From NCBI GenBank assembly GCA_019310385.1, contig JAFDEK010000026.1:1-41213 (forward strand): DNA of 41,213 nucleotides, in the 5' to 3' direction. The position numbers were made by a program, and so were the translations under genes. The number at the start of each line of letters is the position of its first letter. Position 1 is the stretch's first letter. Source of the DNA: Deltaproteobacteria bacterium (GTDB lineage Bacteria > Myxococcota_A > UBA9160 > UBA4427). Below, one piece after another: positions 7,918 through 16,565 of this stretch. The notes under the pieces were generated by a model. The model was not told the origin of the DNA, searched no databases, and saw only the letters and a program-made list of their open reading frames with translations.

Positions 7918-8226
7918 ATGGCGAGAATCACCCCCGACGAGGTTCAGTACATCGCGGGCCTGGCGCGGATTTCCCTCTCCGAGGACGAGGTCCGTCAGAT
8001 GGCTCGGGACATGGACCAGATCCTCGACTACGTCGCGACCCTCGAGGAGCTCGACACCCAGGGGATCGAGCCCACCGCCCACGCGATCCCGCTGGATACT
8101 CCCGTGCGCGAGGACGAGGCGGTCCCCGGCATCGACCCCGAGCTGGCCGTCGGGGGGGCGCCCCAGCGCGCCGGCACGGCCTTCGTGGTCCCCAAGGTGA
8201 TCGACGACGAGGGGGACGGAAGCTGA
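7918..8226 (+). CDS. gatC: Asp-tRNA(Asn)/Glu-tRNA(Gln) amidotransferase subunit C
   Basis: GatC (102 residues) is the small belt-like subunit that tethers GatA and GatB in the amidotransferase converting Glu-tRNA(Gln) and Asp-tRNA(Asn) to correctly charged forms. The N-terminus [25 protein letters not shown] and the segment [24 protein letters not shown] are typical. The length matches the family. The stop overlaps the gatA start by one base (TGATG at 8224-8228), so translation is probably coupled. No strong Shine-Dalgarno precedes the ATG. Confidence 0.94.
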   Translation: MARITPDEVQYIAGLARISLSEDEVRQMARDMDQILDYVATLEELDTQGIEPTAHAIPLDTPVREDEAVPGIDPELAVGGAPQRAGTAFVVPKVIDDEGDGS

Positions 8227-9692
8227 TGGCCGGGGAGTCGCGCAGCCTCGCGGCGCTGCGCAGGGATCTCGACGCGGGTGCGCTTTCATCCCGGGAGCTC
8301 GTCGACGCGGCGCTGGCGCGGGGCGCCGCCCTGCACGATCGGCTCCGGCTGATGGTGGGCCTGCGCGAGGAGGCCGCCCGGGCCGAGGCCGCCGAGGCGG
8401 ATGCCCGCCGCGCGGCGGGCGAGCCCCGCTCGCGCCTCGACGGCATTCCGATCGTGCTCAAGGACAACGTGCTGCAGCAGGGGGAGCCCTCGACCTGTGC
8501 CTCCCGCATCCTCGAGGGCTTCGTCTCTCCGTATGACTCCACGGTGGTCGAACGGCTGCGCGCGGCCGGCGCCATCATCCTCGGTCGCGCCAACATGGAC
8601 GAGTTCGCCATGGGGTCATCGACGGAGCACTCGGTTCACGGGGTCAGTCGCAATCCCTGGGATCCCGAGCGGACCTGCGGCGGCTCTTCGGGCGGACCCG
8701 CGGCCGCGGTGGCGGCGGGCATCGTCCCCATGGCGCTGGGGAGCGACACGGGCGGCTCCATTCGCCAGCCGGCCAGCTTCTGCGGGGTCGTGGGCATGAA
8801 GCCCACCTACGGTCGCGTGTCGCGTTGGGGGCTCGTCGCCTACGCGTCCTCGCTGGACCAGATCGGCCCCTTCGCGGCGAGCGCCGAAGACTGCGCCTGG
8901 CTCCTCGAGGCGATCGCGGGCCACGATCCGCGCGATTCGACCTCGCTCCCGGCCCCAGTGCCCGACTACGCCGCGGCCCTCAGCGGATCCGTCGAGGGGC
9001 TCACCATCGGCTTGCCCCGGGAGTACTTCGTCGCGGAGGGGGCCGACGCGGAGGTGCTCGCGGCGGTGCGCGCGGCCGTCGCCGAGCTCGAGGCTGCGGG
9101 TGCACGCACCGTCGAGGTTTCGCTTCCCCACACCCGCTACGGCATCGCGGCCTACTACCTCGTCGCCACCGCGGAGGCCTCGAGCAACCTCGCGCGCTTC
9201 GACGGCGTGCGTTACGGCCGCCGCGCCGAGGGGGTGAAGGATCTCGACGACCTCTACCGCCGCTCGCGCTCCGAGGGCTTCGGCGACGAGGTGAAGCGCC
9301 GCGTTCTCCTGGGCACCTACGTGCTCTCGGCGGGCTACTACGACGCTTACTACAAGAAGGCCCAGCAGGTGCGGACCCTGCTGCGTCGCGACTTCGACGA
9401 GGCCTTCGCGGGCTGCGATCTCATCGCCACGCCGACGAGCCCCGAGGTGGCCTTCCGCCTGGGAGAGAAGAGCGCCGACCCTTTGAGCATGTACCTGTCT
9501 GACGTCTACACGGTGTCGGCGAACCTGGCCGGTATTCCGGGCATCTCCCTGCCCTGCGGCCTGGTGCGCGGCCTGCCGGCAGGCCTGCAGCTGCTGGGCC
9601 GGCCCCTCGACGAGGCCACCCTGCTGCGGGTTGCCGACGCCTACCAGCGGCGCACGGATCACCACCTGCGCCGCGCCGGGGAGCCTGCATGA
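8226..9692 (+). CDS. gatA: Asp-tRNA(Asn)/Glu-tRNA(Gln) amidotransferase subunit A
   Basis: GatA (488 residues) is the amidase subunit that releases ammonia from glutamine. The Ser-cisSer-Lys triad is intact: Lys79 in IPIVLKDN, Ser154 in CGGSSGG and Ser178 in [13 protein letters not shown], the same numbering as the well-studied Staphylococcus aureus enzyme. The ATG at 8226 overlaps the gatC stop, and the stop overlaps the gatB start as ATGA at 9689-9692. An open frame beginning at 7869 fuses this gene to shadow sequence and is not the real start. Presence of gatCAB implies that this organism charges Gln-tRNA, Asn-tRNA or both by the indirect route. Confidence 0.97.
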   Translation: MAGESRSLAALRRDLDAGALSSRELVDAALARGAALHDRLRLMVGLREEAARAEAAEADARRAAGEPRSRLDGIPIVLKDNVLQQGEPSTCASRILEGFVSPYDSTVVERLRAAGAIILGRANMDEFAMGSSTEHSVHGVSRNPWDPERTCGGSSGGPAAAVAAGIVPMALGSDTGGSIRQPASFCGVVGMKPTYGRVSRWGLVAYASSLDQIGPFAASAEDCAWLLEAIAGHDPRDSTSLPAPVPDYAAALSGSVEGLTIGLPREYFVAEGADAEVLAAVRAAVAELEAAGARTVEVSLPHTRYGIAAYYLVATAEASSNLARFDGVRYGRRAEGVKDLDDLYRRSRSEGFGDEVKRRVLLGTYVLSAGYYDAYYKKAQQVRTLLRRDFDEAFAGCDLIATPTSPEVAFRLGEKSADPLSMYLSDVYTVSANLAGIPGISLPCGLVRGLPAGLQLLGRPLDEATLLRVADAYQRRTDHHLRRAGEPA

Positions 9693-11206
9693 GCCTCCAC
9701 CCCCGCGAGCGCTACGAGGTCGTGATCGGTCTCGAGGTGCACACCCACCTGCGCACCCAGTCGAAGCTCTTCAGTCCGGCGCCGGTGCGCTACGGCGACG
9801 AGCCCAACCACGACGTCCACCCCATCGACCTGGCGCTACCCGGCGTGCTGCCCGTGCTCAACGTGGCGGTGATCGAGCTCGCCATCCGCCTCGGTCTGGC
9901 GATCAACGGCACCGTGAACCGGCGCTCGGTCTTCGCGCGCAAGAACTACTTCTATCCGGACCTGCCCAAGGGCTACCAGATCTCCCAGTACGAGGAGCCC
10001 ACGGTGAGCGGCGGCTGGCTGGAGATCGAGGTCCCCGTAGCAGGCGGGAAGGCGGCCTCGAGCGGGAAAGCGGCCTCGAGCGCAACAAGAGGCGAGTTCG
10101 AGATCAAGCGCATTGGCATCACCCGCGCCCATCTGGAAGAGGACGCGGGCAAGTCCATTCACGATCCGGCCCTCGCCGGCAGCGACGACACCCTGGTGGA
10201 TCTGAACCGCGCCGGTGTACCCCTGCTCGAGATCGTCTCGGAGCCCGACCTGCGGTCGTCCGGAGATGCGGTCACCTACCTGAAGAAGCTGCGCTCCATC
10301 CTGCGCTATGTCGGAGTCTCCGACGCCGACATGGAGAAGGGGCAGTTCCGCTGCGACGCCAACGTCTCCCTGCGGCCGGTCGGCCGCGAAGCGTTCGGAA
10401 CGCGCACGGAGATCAAGAACATCAATTCCTTCGCCATGGTCGAGGGGGCCATCGAGGCGGAGATCACGCGCCAGGCGGAGATCCTCGACGACGGCGGCGA
10501 GGTGGTGCAGGCCACCATGGGCTACGACCCGGTGAAACGGCGCACCCGGGTGCTGCGCCTCAAGGAGAACGCCGACGACTACCGCTACTTCGACGATCCC
10601 GACCTGATCCCGCTCCTCATCGAATCGGAGCAGGTGGAGCGGGTGCGCGCTGCGCTGCCCGAGCTGCCCGACGCGAAGCGCGCTCGCTTCGAGGACGATT
10701 ACGCCCTATCGCGCCACGACGCCGAGATCCTCACCTCCAGCAGGCCGCTGGCGGCCTTCTTCGAAGAGGCCGCGAAGATCCACGGCGGAGGGAAGAAGAT
10801 CGCGAACTGGGTCTTGCGCGACCTCCTGGCCCTGCTCAAGGAGCGCGAGGTCGAGGTGGACGCCCTCGCGCTCGAGCCCGGGGCCCTGGCCGCGCTGGTG
10901 AAGCTGGTCGATTCGGGTCGCCTCACGGCCAAGAGCGCCCGGGAGATCTTTCCCGAGCTCGCGGACGGGGGCGGCGATCCCGAGGCGATCATGCAGGCCC
11001 GGGGCCTCGAGGCGGTTCAGGACACGGGTCTCATCGAGGGCGCCGTGGACGAAGTCATCGCCGCGAACCCCAAGTCCGTCGCCAGCTTCCGGGAGGGCGA
11101 CAAGAAGGTGCTGAACTTCATGATGGGTCAGGTGATGAAGCGCACCCAGGGCAAGGCCAACGCGGCAGAGGTCAAGCGGCTCCTCGAAGCGAAGCTCGCA
11201 GGGTAG
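9689..11206 (+). CDS. gatB: Asp-tRNA(Asn)/Glu-tRNA(Gln) amidotransferase subunit B
   Basis: GatB (505 residues) binds the mischarged tRNA, phosphorylates its side chain and receives ammonia from GatA. Landmarks are [13 protein letters not shown] (9-21), [54 protein letters not shown] and [14 protein letters not shown]. The C-terminus ([26 protein letters not shown]) is the YqeY-like tail that contacts the tRNA elbow. Just before [16 protein letters not shown] is an extra Gly-Lys-Ala-Ala-Ser-Ser duplication encoded by an 18-bp direct repeat. The gene is translationally coupled to gatA by an ATGA overlap and followed after four bases by mtnA. Confidence 0.97.
   Translation: MSLHPRERYEVVIGLEVHTHLRTQSKLFSPAPVRYGDEPNHDVHPIDLALPGVLPVLNVAVIELAIRLGLAINGTVNRRSVFARKNYFYPDLPKGYQISQYEEPTVSGGWLEIEVPVAGGKAASSGKAASSATRGEFEIKRIGITRAHLEEDAGKSIHDPALAGSDDTLVDLNRAGVPLLEIVSEPDLRSSGDAVTYLKKLRSILRYVGVSDADMEKGQFRCDANVSLRPVGREAFGTRTEIKNINSFAMVEGAIEAEITRQAEILDDGGEVVQATMGYDPVKRRTRVLRLKENADDYRYFDDPDLIPLLIESEQVERVRAALPELPDAKRARFEDDYALSRHDAEILTSSRPLAAFFEEAAKIHGGGKKIANWVLRDLLALLKEREVEVDALALEPGALAALVKLVDSGRLTAKSAREIFPELADGGGDPEAIMQARGLEAVQDTGLIEGAVDEVIAANPKSVASFREGDKKVLNFMMGQVMKRTQGKANAAEVKRLLEAKLAG
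10044..10079 (+). repeat. 18-bp direct repeat inside gatB
   Basis: Two adjacent 18-base copies (10044-10061 and 10062-10079) differ at one base and encode GGKAAS and SGKAAS. They add a small Ala/Ser/Lys loop to GatB in the strand-loop region before FEIKRIGIT. The unit keeps the frame. Confidence 0.85.
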
Positions 11207-11210
11207 GGGC

Positions 11211-12269
11211 GTGGCGACCGACTGGTTCACCCTGCGCTGGAGTGACGAGGGCGTGGTGATGCTCGACCAGCGGCTGCTCCCCGGCCAGGAGCTCTACCTC
11301 ACCCTGGGCAGCGTGGAAGAGATCGCCCGGGCGATCGAGGACCTCGTGGTGCGCGGCGCCCCTGCGATCGGCTGTGCGGCCGCCATGGGGATCGCCCGGG
11401 CCGCCGTGGTGAGCGAGGCGAAGCAGGTCGCGGATCTCGTGGACGATCTCGAGGCGGCCTCCGAGCGCCTGGCCCGCACCCGGCCCACCGCGGTGAACCT
11501 CTTCTGGGCCCTGGAGCGCATGCGCGAGAGCTGGCGCGGGCTGGCCGATGGGGCGGGAGCCGGCGTGGCCGAGCTGCGCGCCGGCCTCGTCGCGGAGGCG
11601 CGCCGCATCCTCGACCAGGACGTCGAGACTTGTCGGGCCATTGGCGCCGCTGGCCTCGAGCTGGTGCCCGACGGCAGCCGGATCCTCACCCACTGCAACG
11701 CCGGCGCCCTCGCGACCGGCGGCTATGGGACGGCCCTGGGCGTGGTGCGGGCGGCCACAGAGGCCGGGCGCAGCGTCACGGTGCTGGCCGACGAGACCCG
11801 GCCCTTTCTCCAAGGCGCGCGGCTCACCGCCTGGGAGCTGGACCGGGATGGGATTCCGGTCACGGTCATCACCGACAACATGCCGGCCTGGCTGATGCAG
11901 TGCGGGGAGGTGGACCTGGTGATGGTCGGCGCGGATCGCATCGCGGCCAACGGCGACGTGGCGAACAAGATCGGAACCTACGGCCTGGCGGTGCTCGCGA
12001 AGGAGCACGGGATCCCCTTCTACGTCGCCGCGCCCCTCAGCACCATCGACTTCGCGACGGCGAACGGCGACGCGATCCCCATCGAGGAGCGCGGCCGCCG
12101 GGAGGTCGCGGAGATCGGCGCCCGCACCCTGGTGCCGGAGGGGGTGCCCGTGCGGCACCCCGCCTTCGACGTGACGCCGGCCCGCCTCGTCACCGCCATC
12201 GTGACCGAGCGCGGCCTGGCCCGTCCGCCCACGGTCGCCAGCGTTCGCGCCCTTGCCCCCAGCGACTGA
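11211..12269 (+). CDS. mtnA: S-methyl-5-thioribose-1-phosphate isomerase
   Basis: MtnA (352 residues) converts methylthioribose-1-phosphate to methylthioribulose-1-phosphate in methionine salvage. It belongs to the eIF2B-alpha-like fold. Signature segments are [17 protein letters not shown] (47-63), [16 protein letters not shown], the catalytic Cys in [19 protein letters not shown], and the catalytic Asp in [19 protein letters not shown]. The start is a GTG at 11211, four bases after the gatB stop, with AGGGTAGGGG upstream, so it is probably part of the gat transcript. No other methionine-salvage gene is in the window, so the enzyme may also serve a related sugar-phosphate shunt. Confidence 0.95.
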   Translation: MATDWFTLRWSDEGVVMLDQRLLPGQELYLTLGSVEEIARAIEDLVVRGAPAIGCAAAMGIARAAVVSEAKQVADLVDDLEAASERLARTRPTAVNLFWALERMRESWRGLADGAGAGVAELRAGLVAEARRILDQDVETCRAIGAAGLELVPDGSRILTHCNAGALATGGYGTALGVVRAATEAGRSVTVLADETRPFLQGARLTAWELDRDGIPVTVITDNMPAWLMQCGEVDLVMVGADRIAANGDVANKIGTYGLAVLAKEHGIPFYVAAPLSTIDFATANGDAIPIEERGRREVAEIGARTLVPEGVPVRHPAFDVTPARLVTAIVTERGLARPPTVASVRALAPSD

Positions 12270-12304
12270 GCGCTGTCCGCCCCCGGCAGATTTCTGGGAC
12301 TCCA

Positions 12305-12336
12305 GGCGGAATTGTGATCACGTTCACATTTCCGCC
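12305..12336. promoter_or_regulatory. CRP/FNR-family operator-like palindrome
   Basis: TGTGA (12313-12317) and TCACA (12324-12328) are separated by six bases, exactly the Escherichia coli CRP consensus spacing, with flanking A/T bases (AATTGTGA and TTCACATTT). GGCGGAA (12305-12311) and TTCCGCC (12330-12336) extend the symmetry about the same centre, giving a 32-base palindrome. No T-run follows, so a terminator is less likely. It lies 113 bases before the ATG of the REC-DUF4388 gene and 36 bases after mtnA. The binding protein is inferred, not known. Confidence 0.6.
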
Positions 12337-12448
12337 GGGGAGGCGTGCCGAGAGATAGGGAAGGTCTCCTCAGCCACCTCCGTATCTCGTTCGGGGTGTA
12401 GTCAAGTTGCCCCACTCCGGGTCGATATACCCGATCGAGGAGCTGCGC

Positions 12449-14419
12449 ATGCATCAGCCCACGGTTCTCTGCGCGGTGGAGGACCGCGATCTCGCACAGA
12501 TTTATCAGAAGGCCCTCGCGGGGGAGGGATACCGCGTGACGGTCGTACACGACGGCGAGCAGGCGCTGCGTGCGATTGCCGAGGCGCGCCCCGACGAGCT
12601 CCTCCTCGACGTCAGCCTGCCCCGCCGCGACGGATTCGAGGTGATGCAGAGCCTCCGTTCCCAAGAGGAGGCCTGGGGCCATGTTCCCGTGGTGCTGCTC
12701 AGCAACTGCCGCATCACCCCCCAGTACCGGGAGCGGGCGGAGTCCCTGTTCGCCGAGGCCTTCCTCGCCAAGCCGGTGCCCCTGGACCTGCTCCTGAGCG
12801 AGATCGCGACGCATCTCAAGAGCCCGCCGCCGCGGGTCAAGAGTGAGCCCCAGCGTCAGATGAAGCGCCGGACCGGTAAGAGCGCCGGCGCCGCTCCCAT
12901 GACGGGAAGCTTCGCCGAGGTGCCGCTTCCCCACCTGCTCCACCACCTCCACGGCCTACGCGCGTCAGGTGTGTTGCTGCTCTCCAGCGGCAAGAAGCGC
13001 AAGGCTCTGCAGCTGCGCGATGGCTATCCCGTGAAGGTCAAGTCCAACCTCGTCGACGAGTGCCTGGGCAACTACCTGATGGCCCACGGACGTCTGGATC
13101 AGAATCAGTTCCGGGAGTCCCTCGCGCGGATGAAGAAGGGCGAGGGGCCGCAGGGCGAGATCCTCGTCGCCATGGAGGTCATGGACGAGGAGGAGATCGC
13201 CACGGCGCTGCGCCAGCAGGCCCTCGAGAAGCTCTTCGAGATCTTCGAATGGAAGGAAGGACGCTTCAGGTTGGAGCGGGGCAAGCGCGTGCAGGGCGGC
13301 AACGCCCTTGCGTTGAAGCGAAGCCCAGCCGATATCATCCTCCTTGGTGTGCGCGAGCGCTATCCGCTCGGGAGCGTGGACGGCTACCTGAAGCAGAATG
13401 GCGCCGGCTATGTCGCGCTGGCCGCGAGCCCCTTCTACCGGTTCCAGGAGATTGCGCTGAGCCCGATCGAGGCCAAGCACTTCGGCAGCCTCGATGGATC
13501 CCGCAGCGTGGCCGCGCTCACCCGTGGCGCCGACGAACGCGCGCGTCGCACGATCTACGCTCTGCTGATGACGGGGCTCCTCGAGCTGCAGGCGCAGCCA
13601 GCGGCGCCTGTGAAGCCGGTGCCGTCCGCGAAACCCTGTCGCAAGCCGGCGCGGAAGCCTGCGGTCGAGGCCGGACCGCCGGTCCAGGGCGATGACCGGG
13701 CCCTGCGCGCGGAGCTGGCCGCACGCGCGGAGCGGCTGCGGCAGCAGAACTACTACGAGATGCTCGGGGTCGAGCGACCCTGCGACGAGGCGAAGCTGCG
13801 TGCCGCTTACGAGGATCTCGCCCCTCGTGTCCACCCCGACCGCTACCACGACGCGAGCAGCTCCGTGCGGCGGCTCGCCGACGAGGTCTGCGAGATCGTC
13901 GATGCCGCCTATGAAACGCTGCTGGACCCCAAGCGCCGCCTCGCCTACGACGTCGAGCTGCGCAAGGACCAACGCCGGGTCGCGAAGGAGGAAGAGGGGC
14001 GTCGCGCCCTGGCGGCGGAGACCGAGTTCCAGAAGGGTGAAGCCCTCGTTCGCAAGCGGCAGTACGAGCTCGCCCTGATGCACCTCGGCAAGGCAGTGGA
14101 GCACAACCCCGAAGAGGGCGAGTACCATGCTCACTACGGCTGGTGCCTCCACCTCATCCATCCGGACGACTCGGTGATGATCGGCGAGGCGATCGAGCAC
14201 GTGCGCCGGGGGATCAAGCTGGCGCGCGACCACGAGAAGCCCTACCTCTTTCTCGGCCGGCTCTACAAGGCGATGGGTCGCAGCGAGGCTGCCGAGAAGA
14301 TGTTCACCCACGTCGTGCAGATCAGGCCCGACAGCGTGGAGGCCATGCGGGAGCTGCGCCTCCTGAACATGCGTCGCGCGAAGAACAAGGGGCTTATCGG
14401 GCGACTCTTCCGCCGGTGA
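12449..14419 (+). CDS. Response regulator with DUF4388, J domain and TPR repeats
   Basis: This 656-residue cytoplasmic signalling protein is multi-domain. Residues 3-120 form a receiver domain with Asp54 (LLLDVSLPRRDG), Ser85 and Lys108 in place. Residues about 150-290 form a DUF4388 (PATAN-like) domain beginning GSFAEVPLPHLLHHLHGLRA. A low-complexity Pro/Lys/Ala linker follows. Residues about 430-495 are a J domain with the essential HPD at 462-464 (NYYEMLGVERP before it), and the C-terminal 150 residues are TPR-like helices. GAGGAG sits just ahead of the ATG at 12449. A TTG 14 codons upstream is a less likely start. The J domain suggests a DnaK partner, and DUF4388 proteins are common in deltaproteobacterial gliding and motility regulation. 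No kinase is adjacent. Confidence 0.9.
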   Translation: MHQPTVLCAVEDRDLAQIYQKALAGEGYRVTVVHDGEQALRAIAEARPDELLLDVSLPRRDGFEVMQSLRSQEEAWGHVPVVLLSNCRITPQYRERAESLFAEAFLAKPVPLDLLLSEIATHLKSPPPRVKSEPQRQMKRRTGKSAGAAPMTGSFAEVPLPHLLHHLHGLRASGVLLLSSGKKRKALQLRDGYPVKVKSNLVDECLGNYLMAHGRLDQNQFRESLARMKKGEGPQGEILVAMEVMDEEEIATALRQQALEKLFEIFEWKEGRFRLERGKRVQGGNALALKRSPADIILLGVRERYPLGSVDGYLKQNGAGYVALAASPFYRFQEIALSPIEAKHFGSLDGSRSVAALTRGADERARRTIYALLMTGLLELQAQPAAPVKPVPSAKPCRKPARKPAVEAGPPVQGDDRALRAELAARAERLRQQNYYEMLGVERPCDEAKLRAAYEDLAPRVHPDRYHDASSSVRRLADEVCEIVDAAYETLLDPKRRLAYDVELRKDQRRVAKEEEGRRALAAETEFQKGEALVRKRQYELALMHLGKAVEHNPEEGEYHAHYGWCLHLIHPDDSVMIGEAIEHVRRGIKLARDHEKPYLFLGRLYKAMGRSEAAEKMFTHVVQIRPDSVEAMRELRLLNMRRAKNKGLIGRLFRR

Positions 14420-14440
14420 GGCCGGGCGGAGGAGTCGATC

Positions 14441-15397
14441 ATGGGCGAGGGGAAGGGCGAGGGGAAGAAAGGCGCGACCGGGGGCGTGAGCGGCGAGACG
14501 ATCTGGATGGACGGGGAGTTCCTTCCCTGGGCCGACGCCACGGTTCACGTTCTCACCCACACCCTGCACTACGGACTCGGTGTCTTCGAGGGCATCCGCT
14601 GCTACAAGGGCGCGGACGGCCGCTCGGCGGTCTTTCGACTTCCCGAGCACGTTCGGCGCCTCTACGAATCGGCGCACATCAATCTGCTCGAGATCCCCTT
14701 CGAGCGGGACGTCGTCCACGAGGCCATTCTCGAGACCCTGCGGCGCAACGGGCTCGAAGAGGGCTACGTACGTCCCCTGGTCTTCATCGGGGACGGCGCC
14801 ATGGGCCTGCATCCGGGTGACAACAAGATCCGCGTCTCGATCGTCGCCTGGCCGTGGGGCAGTTATCTCGGCGAGGACGGCATGAAGCGGGGCATCCGCG
14901 CGAAGGTCTCCACCTTTTCGCGGCATCACGTGAACGCGAAGATGACCAATGGAAAGACCTGCGGCGACTACGTGAACTCGATCCTCGCCAAGCGCGAAGC
15001 GCTGCTCGACGGCTTCGACGAGGCCATCATGCTCGACACCCAGGGCCTGGTGAGCGAGGCCTCGGGCGAGAACGTCTTCGTGGTGCGGGACGGCGCGGTG
15101 CACACGCCTCCCTTGTACAGCGTACTCGACGGGATCACCCGGGCCACGGTAATCGAGCTGGCGCGGGAGCGTGACATCCCGGTTGTCGAGCGGCAGCTGA
15201 CCCGGGACGATCTCTACATCGCCGACGAGATCTTCCTCACCGGAACGGCCGCCGAGGTGACGCCCATCCGCGAGCTCGACCATCGCCGCATCGGCGCGGG
15301 GAAGCGCGGACCCGTCGCCGAGGCGCTGCAAGCCGCATTCTTCGATCTGGTCGCGGGCAAGGACTCCAAGCACCAGGCCTGGCTCAGCTTTCTATAA
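14441..15397 (+). CDS. ilvE: Branched-chain amino acid aminotransferase
   Basis: This 318-residue class IV PLP-dependent transaminase interconverts Val, Leu and Ile with their 2-oxo acids. The family signature HYGLGVFEGIRCYKG lies at 43-57. The PLP lysine is Lys172 in NGKTCGDYVNS, and the phosphate-binding loop is SEASGENVFVVRDG. The C-terminus TGTAAEVTPIRELDHRRIG is typical. GGAGGAG precedes the ATG at 14441 by six bases. The first 18 residues (Gly, Glu, Lys) are an extra low-complexity leader before the usual IWMDGEFLPW start. It sits 21 bases after the REC-DUF4388 gene. The last codons run into a tandem repeat array. Confidence 0.95.
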   Translation: MGEGKGEGKKGATGGVSGETIWMDGEFLPWADATVHVLTHTLHYGLGVFEGIRCYKGADGRSAVFRLPEHVRRLYESAHINLLEIPFERDVVHEAILETLRRNGLEEGYVRPLVFIGDGAMGLHPGDNKIRVSIVAWPWGSYLGEDGMKRGIRAKVSTFSRHHVNAKMTNGKTCGDYVNSILAKREALLDGFDEAIMLDTQGLVSEASGENVFVVRDGAVHTPPLYSVLDGITRATVIELARERDIPVVERQLTRDDLYIADEIFLTGTAAEVTPIRELDHRRIGAGKRGPVAEALQAAFFDLVAGKDSKHQAWLSFL

Positions 15398-15508
15398 GCC
15401 CGCCGCAGGCGCTTTTTATAGGCCCGCCGCAGGTGCTTTTTATAGGCCCGCCGCAGGTGCTCCTTATAGGCCCGCCGCAGGCGCTTTCGATAGGCCCGCC
15501 GCAGGCGC
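15398..15508. repeat. Five tandem 24-bp repeats between ilvE and menB
   Basis: Copies start at 15398, 15422, 15446, 15470 and 15494, with exact 24-base spacing. Each has the core GCCCGCCGCAGGCGC followed by a T-rich segment (TTTTTATAG, CCTTATAG or TCGATAG). The core can fold as CGCC-GCA-GGCG, and the T-run follows on the plus strand, so each unit resembles a small terminator for ilvE. The similar TCTATAA just upstream is the ilvE 3' end with its stop codon, so the array may have grown from the gene end. The period also keeps an open minus-strand frame (an octapeptide repeat), which is not considered coding. Confidence 0.9.
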
Positions 15509-15514
15509 GTCGGG

Positions 15515-16435
15515 TCAATAGTGCCAGGGGAACTTCGTGAAGTCCTTGGGGCGCTTCTCGAGGAAGGAGTCGCGGCCCTCCTGGGCCTCGTCGGTCATGT
15601 AGCCCAGGCGTGTGGCTTCGCCGGCAAAGAGCTGCTGCCCCACGAGGCCGTCGTCCACCATGTTCATGGCGTACTTGAGCATGCGAATCGCCATGGGGCT
15701 CTTGGTCACGATCTCCCTGGCCCAGTCCAGAGCGAAGCTCTCGAGCTCCGCGTGGGGCACCACGGCGTTCACCATCCCCATGGCGGCGGCGGCCTCGGCG
15801 TCGTGGTCCCCGCCGACGAAGAAGACCTCGCGCGCCTTCTTCTGCCCGACCATGCGCGCCAGATAGGCGGAGCCGTAGCCCGCGTCGAAGGAGGCGACGT
15901 CCGCGTCGGTCTGCTTGAAGACGGCGTGCTCCCGGCTCGCGATGGTGAGGTCGCACACCACGTGCAGGCTGTGGCCGCCGCCGGCCGCCCAGCCCGACGC
16001 CACGCAGATCACCGGCTTCGGCATGAAGCGGATCATGCGCTGCACTTCGAGGATGTGGAGTCGTCCCAGGCGCGCCGGATCGGGACCGGCCTCTCCTTCT
16101 GCCTCGTCCATTCCCTCGTTCGGGGCCTCGTACTTGTAGCCGTCCTTGCCCCGGATGCGCTGGTCGCCGCCCGAGCAGAAGGCCCAGCCGCCGTCCTTGG
16201 GTGAGGGACCGTTGCCGGTGAGCAGCACGCAGCCCACGTCGCTCCACTGTCGTGCGTGGTCGAGGGCCCGATAGAGCTCGTCCACCGTGTGGGGCCGGAA
16301 GGCGTTGCGCACCTCCGGGCGATCGAAGGCGATCCGCACCACCCCCAGATCGACGCAGCGGTGGTAGGTGATGTCGCTGAAGTCGAGGCCCGGCACCGCC
16401 CGCCAGCGGCCCGGGTCGAAGATCTCGGAGACCAT
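15515..16435 (-). CDS. menB: 1,4-dihydroxy-2-naphthoyl-CoA synthase
   Basis: MenB (306 residues) is a crotonase-fold enzyme that closes the second ring in menaquinone synthesis. Diagnostic segments are FDRPEVRNAFRPHTVDELY (37-55), WAFCSGGDQRIRG (84-96), GWAAGGGHSLHVVCDLTIA (148-166), QTDADVASFDAGYGSAYLAR (175-194) and the C-terminal EGRDSFLEKRPKDFTKFPW. Asp177 in QTDADV matches the bicarbonate-independent (mycobacterial type) class, where the Escherichia coli type has Gly. AGAGGAAA precedes the ATG at 16435. It implies respiration with menaquinone. The remaining men genes are elsewhere. It is convergent with ilvE across the 24-bp array. Confidence 0.95.
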   Translation of the reverse strand: MVSEIFDPGRWRAVPGLDFSDITYHRCVDLGVVRIAFDRPEVRNAFRPHTVDELYRALDHARQWSDVGCVLLTGNGPSPKDGGWAFCSGGDQRIRGKDGYKYEAPNEGMDEAEGEAGPDPARLGRLHILEVQRMIRFMPKPVICVASGWAAGGGHSLHVVCDLTIASREHAVFKQTDADVASFDAGYGSAYLARMVGQKKAREVFFVGGDHDAEAAAAMGMVNAVVPHAELESFALDWAREIVTKSPMAIRMLKYAMNMVDDGLVGQQLFAGEATRLGYMTDEAQEGRDSFLEKRPKDFTKFPWHY

Positions 16436-16565
16436 CGCGTTTCCTCTGTCTCGGGGTCGAATCGAAGTCGGAGAGAGCCTACTCGATCCCTCCAGGGAGT
16501 GCCGATTGCCGGCCCCTGGTGCCCTGCGGCTGACGGCCGCCCCGCGCTGGGGCTACACTGGCTTC

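Noticed and set aside
12965-15373. 802-residue open frame on the minus strand opposite the REC-DUF4388 and ilvE genes
   Set aside because: It is antisense to two well-supported genes, has no recognisable domain, and long antisense frames are expected in GC-rich DNA with G/C third positions.
15384-16247. Minus-strand frame with repeated CGGPIKSA octapeptides at its end
   Set aside because: It is an antisense or shifted frame of menB that reads through the 24-bp array; the period of 24 explains the octapeptide repeat.
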